Of a stretch of 24,135 nucleotides of DNA, positions 22,562-24,135 are shown piece by piece (the first letter of the stretch is position 1; every line of letters begins with the position of its first letter). Made by a program: the position numbers and the translations under genes. Origin of the DNA: a virus. The stretch covers positions 1 through 24,135 of IMG/VR virus record IMGVR_UViG_3300028193_000164; one strand, given 5' to 3'. The notes under the pieces were generated by a model that was not told the origin of the DNA, did not search any database, and saw only the letters and a program-made list of their open reading frames with translations.

Positions 22562-22687
22562 TTACCAAAAAAATCTGCCGTTAAAATGCTTACGCTTCAT
22601 GGGCTTACCCTCCTTCTCGTTTCGTATTCGCCAAGCTATTCTGGCTATCATTAGCACAAATAGCCCAAAAATAATATTAAGAAACAT
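22562..22687 (-). CDS. Small membrane protein
   Basis: This is a 41-residue ORF. MFLNIIFGLFVLMIARIAW is a signal-anchor-like hydrophobic segment and the rest (RIRNEKEGKPMKRKHF) is basic. GGGGGAATATT precedes the ATG. It is likely a small single-pass membrane protein of the early operon. Confidence 0.55.
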   Translation of the reverse strand: MFLNIIFGLFVLMIARIAWRIRNEKEGKPMKRKHFNGRFFW

Positions 22688-22705
22688 AATATTCCCCCTA
22701 ATTAA

Positions 22706-22867
22706 TTATTCTCTTATACTCTGTCCGTTAATCTTAACCATCTCATTATTAAGTAATTTGTAAAGTATCCACCGTTTATTAACCACATTGTGTTTTTCAT
22801 TTTCCGACTGCTTAATCAGCTCATCAAATTTAATGGGCTTTCTTGTGTTGACCTCTATGATTATCAT
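22706..22867 (-). CDS. Small hypothetical protein
   Basis: This is a 53-residue ORF, MIIIEVNTRKPIKFDELIKQ then SENEKHNVVNKRWILYKLLN. GGAGGTAACTC precedes the ATG, which overlaps the upstream HTH stop by ATGA. The strand-then-helix layout suggests a folded domain; no family is recognised. Confidence 0.6.
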   Translation of the reverse strand: MIIIEVNTRKPIKFDELIKQSENEKHNVVNKRWILYKLLNNEMVKINGQSIRE

Positions 22868-23055
22868 GAGTTACCTCCTAACAGCTTTATTATTTTTTTC
22901 CGATATACCGGAAATGGCGTTTTCCCTTCTCTTATCCACCGCCTTAGCGTCCGGGTAGTTGTCTCCAATATATCAGCAATTTCGGAATATTTAAAATTAT
23001 GCGATTTCTTGTATTCGTCTAATTCTTTAATATAATCTTCAATATCTTTTTCCAT
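22864..23055 (-). CDS. Small helix-turn-helix regulator
   Basis: This 63-residue protein has YSEIADILETTTRTLRRWIREGK, a clear HTH, and a basic C-terminus. It is the first gene after the promoter at 23080-23108 and may bind the dyad overlapping that promoter, acting like a Cro or early repressor. GGAGGGTATAAGAAAT precedes the ATG. Autoregulation is inference. Confidence 0.75.
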   Translation of the reverse strand: MEKDIEDYIKELDEYKKSHNFKYSEIADILETTTRTLRRWIREGKTPFPVYRKKIIKLLGGNS

Positions 23056-23079
23056 ATTTCTTATACCCTCCTATATAAA

Positions 23080-23108
23080 ATTATACTATAGGACAGATAA
23101 CCTGTCAA
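23080..23108 (-). promoter_or_regulatory. Consensus sigma70 promoter with overlapping dyad operator
   Basis: On the minus strand TTGACA (23103-23108), a 17-nt spacer and TATAAT (23080-23085) form a perfect consensus. The inverted repeat GACAG-GTTAT-CTGTC (23092-23106) overlaps the -35 and spacer and is a good operator candidate. It drives the HTH gene and the early/DNA-metabolism operon below. Confidence 0.87.
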
Positions 23109-23111
23109 GAA

Positions 23112-23282
23112 TTATTTTGTATTTTTTGCAATATATTCTCTCAAAGCAATCTGGCAGACTGAGCTCAAGCTAATTTTCACTGGGTTAAATTCCTTCGCCA
23201 GCTTGACCGCCTTCTCTTTTAACTCCTTTGATCCACAATCAAAAGTTATAGTACTTCTTTTGGTTTCTTTTTTTGTAACCAT
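23112..23282 (-). CDS. Small ribbon-helix-helix-like protein
   Basis: This is a 56-residue ORF, MVTKKETKRSTITFDCGSKE then a long helix (LKEKAVKLAKEF) and SLSSVCQIALREYIAK. The short N-terminal strand followed by two helices fits a CopG/Arc-type DNA-binding dimer. AAGAAAGGAGAAATAAT precedes the ATG. It lies just upstream of the consensus promoter and could regulate it. Confidence 0.65.
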   Translation of the reverse strand: MVTKKETKRSTITFDCGSKELKEKAVKLAKEFNPVKISLSSVCQIALREYIAKNTK

Positions 23283-23332
23283 ATTATTTCTCCTTTCTTA
23301 TTAATTCTCATCAGTCCCGGCTATACCGGATT

Positions 23333-23593
23333 CTACCAACCCAGCCAATCTAAAATCGTTAACTCCTCTTCTTCGTTATCCTCTCTATCTCTGTCAAAAT
23401 CATACTCTATTTTGTCTTCTTCTTCTGGGTTGGCAGCACTAAAAATAAAATCTAAAGCGGAACCCACTTCTTCTGTCATTTTGTATTCCTTTAAAAACAT
23501 CGCAGAATTTTGTTGACCAGAGACAAATTCCCAATTACAATTTTCGTTTTCTTTTTCAAAATAACTATCAGAGTCTATAATATTAATTCTCAT
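23333..23593 (-). CDS. Acidic hypothetical protein
   Basis: This is an 86-residue, very acidic protein (MRINIIDSDSYFEKENENCN start, D/E-rich tail ending TILDWLGW). AGGAGG lies 8 nt before the ATG at 23593, which makes this start preferable to the longer reading. The composition recalls DNA-mimic or anti-restriction proteins, but there is no motif support. Confidence 0.6.
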   Translation of the reverse strand: MRINIIDSDSYFEKENENCNWEFVSGQQNSAMFLKEYKMTEEVGSALDFIFSAANPEEEDKIEYDFDRDREDNEEEELTILDWLGW

Positions 23594-23619
23594 ATTCTTT
23601 TCCTCCTCTTTTTTTATTT

Positions 23620-23784
23620 TTAATTTGCCCACTCATCTTCATCTCCATCAGGTGTGTGCATCATTTCCCATTCTTCTTTTGCGCTTAATTTGTTGTATGT
23701 TTTTAACATTGCATTATTATCTTCAATTAATTTATCGTATCTGTTTATTTCTTCTTTCCTTTCTTTGTCATCTCTTTTAGTCAT
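23620..23784 (-). CDS. Small charged hypothetical protein
   Basis: This is a 54-residue ORF (MTKRDDKERKEEINRYDKLI start, tail GDEDEWAN). It is probably a coiled helix followed by an acidic tail. AAGGGGGATTTGAAAA precedes the ATG. It is the first gene after the promoter at 23815-23844; function unknown. Confidence 0.6.
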   Translation of the reverse strand: MTKRDDKERKEEINRYDKLIEDNNAMLKTYNKLSAKEEWEMMHTPDGDEDEWAN

Positions 23785-24135
23785 TTTTCAAATCCCCCTT
23801 TTTTCTTATACCTTATTTTAACATATTAATAATAACTTTGTCAAGGGTTTTATGAAAAAAAAATGAAAATAATTTAATTTTTTTTGATGTATATATAAAG
23901 TTTAGAAGAATTATTAATATTACATTATTTAGAGAATGCTCGAAACTGTTATTTTGTAAGGCTTTCAGAAGGTTTTATATTAGTTAGGAGAGAAAATAAG
24001 CCAAAAATGGGGTGAAAATATATTAAAAACGCTGTAACCGTTGATATATAAGGGTTTGCGAGTTTTTTGGAAACGTTCCAGAATCGCATATATGGCGAAT
24101 ATTTGAAGTGGTTGGTATGAATATACCTATTCCGA
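23785..24135. other. AT-rich gene-free segment
   Basis: Apart from the promoter at 23815-23844 I see no complete gene here. The segment has short dyads such as TGGAAACGTTCCA (about 24068-24080) and a partial palindrome around GAATCGCATATATGGCGAAT (about 24081-24100). Plus-strand ATGs run quickly into stops, except a truncated one at 24117 at the window edge. It is probably a control region or the edge of the phage segment. Confidence 0.5.
23815..23844 (-). promoter_or_regulatory. Extended -10 promoter for the first early genes
   Basis: On the minus strand TTGACA (23839-23844), an 18-nt spacer ending TG-T, and TAAAAT (23815-23820) form an extended -10 promoter. It sits about 30 nt before the 54-residue ORF. 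Confidence 0.7.

Noticed and set aside
23333-23632. Longer 99-residue reading of the acidic protein
   Set aside because: The extra 13 residues overlap the end of the preceding gene in another frame and include the ribosome site for the ATG at 23593.

Overview
The window looks like about 24 kb of a tailed-phage (Caudoviricetes) or prophage genome from an AT-rich bacterial host. Every gene I accept is on the minus strand, and genes are packed tightly with ATGA/TAATG overlaps and strong AGGAGG-type ribosome sites. A small terminase, large terminase, SPP1 gp6-like portal and Mu F/SPP1 gp7-like head protein lie in canonical order. I cannot assign a host lineage: the signals fit a low-GC Gram-positive-like host, but nothing here is decisive. 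No integrase, lysis or tail genes are visible.

In transcription order (high to low coordinate): a gene-free, AT-rich segment (23785-24135) contains a promoter feeding small early genes. A second strong promoter with an overlapping dyad operator (23080-23108) drives a small HTH gene and the run below it. Next comes a DNA-metabolism block: a zinc-rich Gp3/RDF-like protein, a PAPS-reductase-like PP-loop protein, and an SbcD/SbcC (Mre11/Rad50) pair. Small hypotheticals follow, with an inverted-repeat-closed, cloverleaf-like RNA candidate (15916-15999), then a DNA methyltransferase, a winged-helix-like protein and an HNH protein. The replication block has a DnaD/O-like initiator carrying internal 11-bp iterons (candidate origin), a loader-like protein, an HTH protein, a VRR-NUC nuclease and a zinc-ribbon protein, and ends at a rho-independent terminator (11020-11073).

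The packaging and head block runs downward from about 10.9 kb. TerL is interrupted by a 336-residue LAGLIDADG intein placed in the nuclease active-site motif. Between the portal and the minor head protein sit non-structural inserts: a short nucleotide-sugar dehydrogenase and a separate module with its own promoter. Below the head protein are a sugar aminotransferase and a Gfo/Idh/MocA oxidoreductase. The three sugar enzymes match the WbpA/WbpB/WbpE logic for a 3-amino uronic acid nucleotide sugar, which suggests glycan modification.

The most unusual part is 3900-5519. It holds a near-consensus promoter, a PD-(D/E)XK-like small protein, about 250 nt of degenerate 5-nt repeats (GGTNN on the transcribed strand) punctuated by 5-bp hairpins, a small RAMP/Cas7-like protein, a second short repeat block with the same hairpin, and a MerR/excisionase-like HTH protein. 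I recognise no described system with this layout and flag it as the best candidate for an undescribed one.
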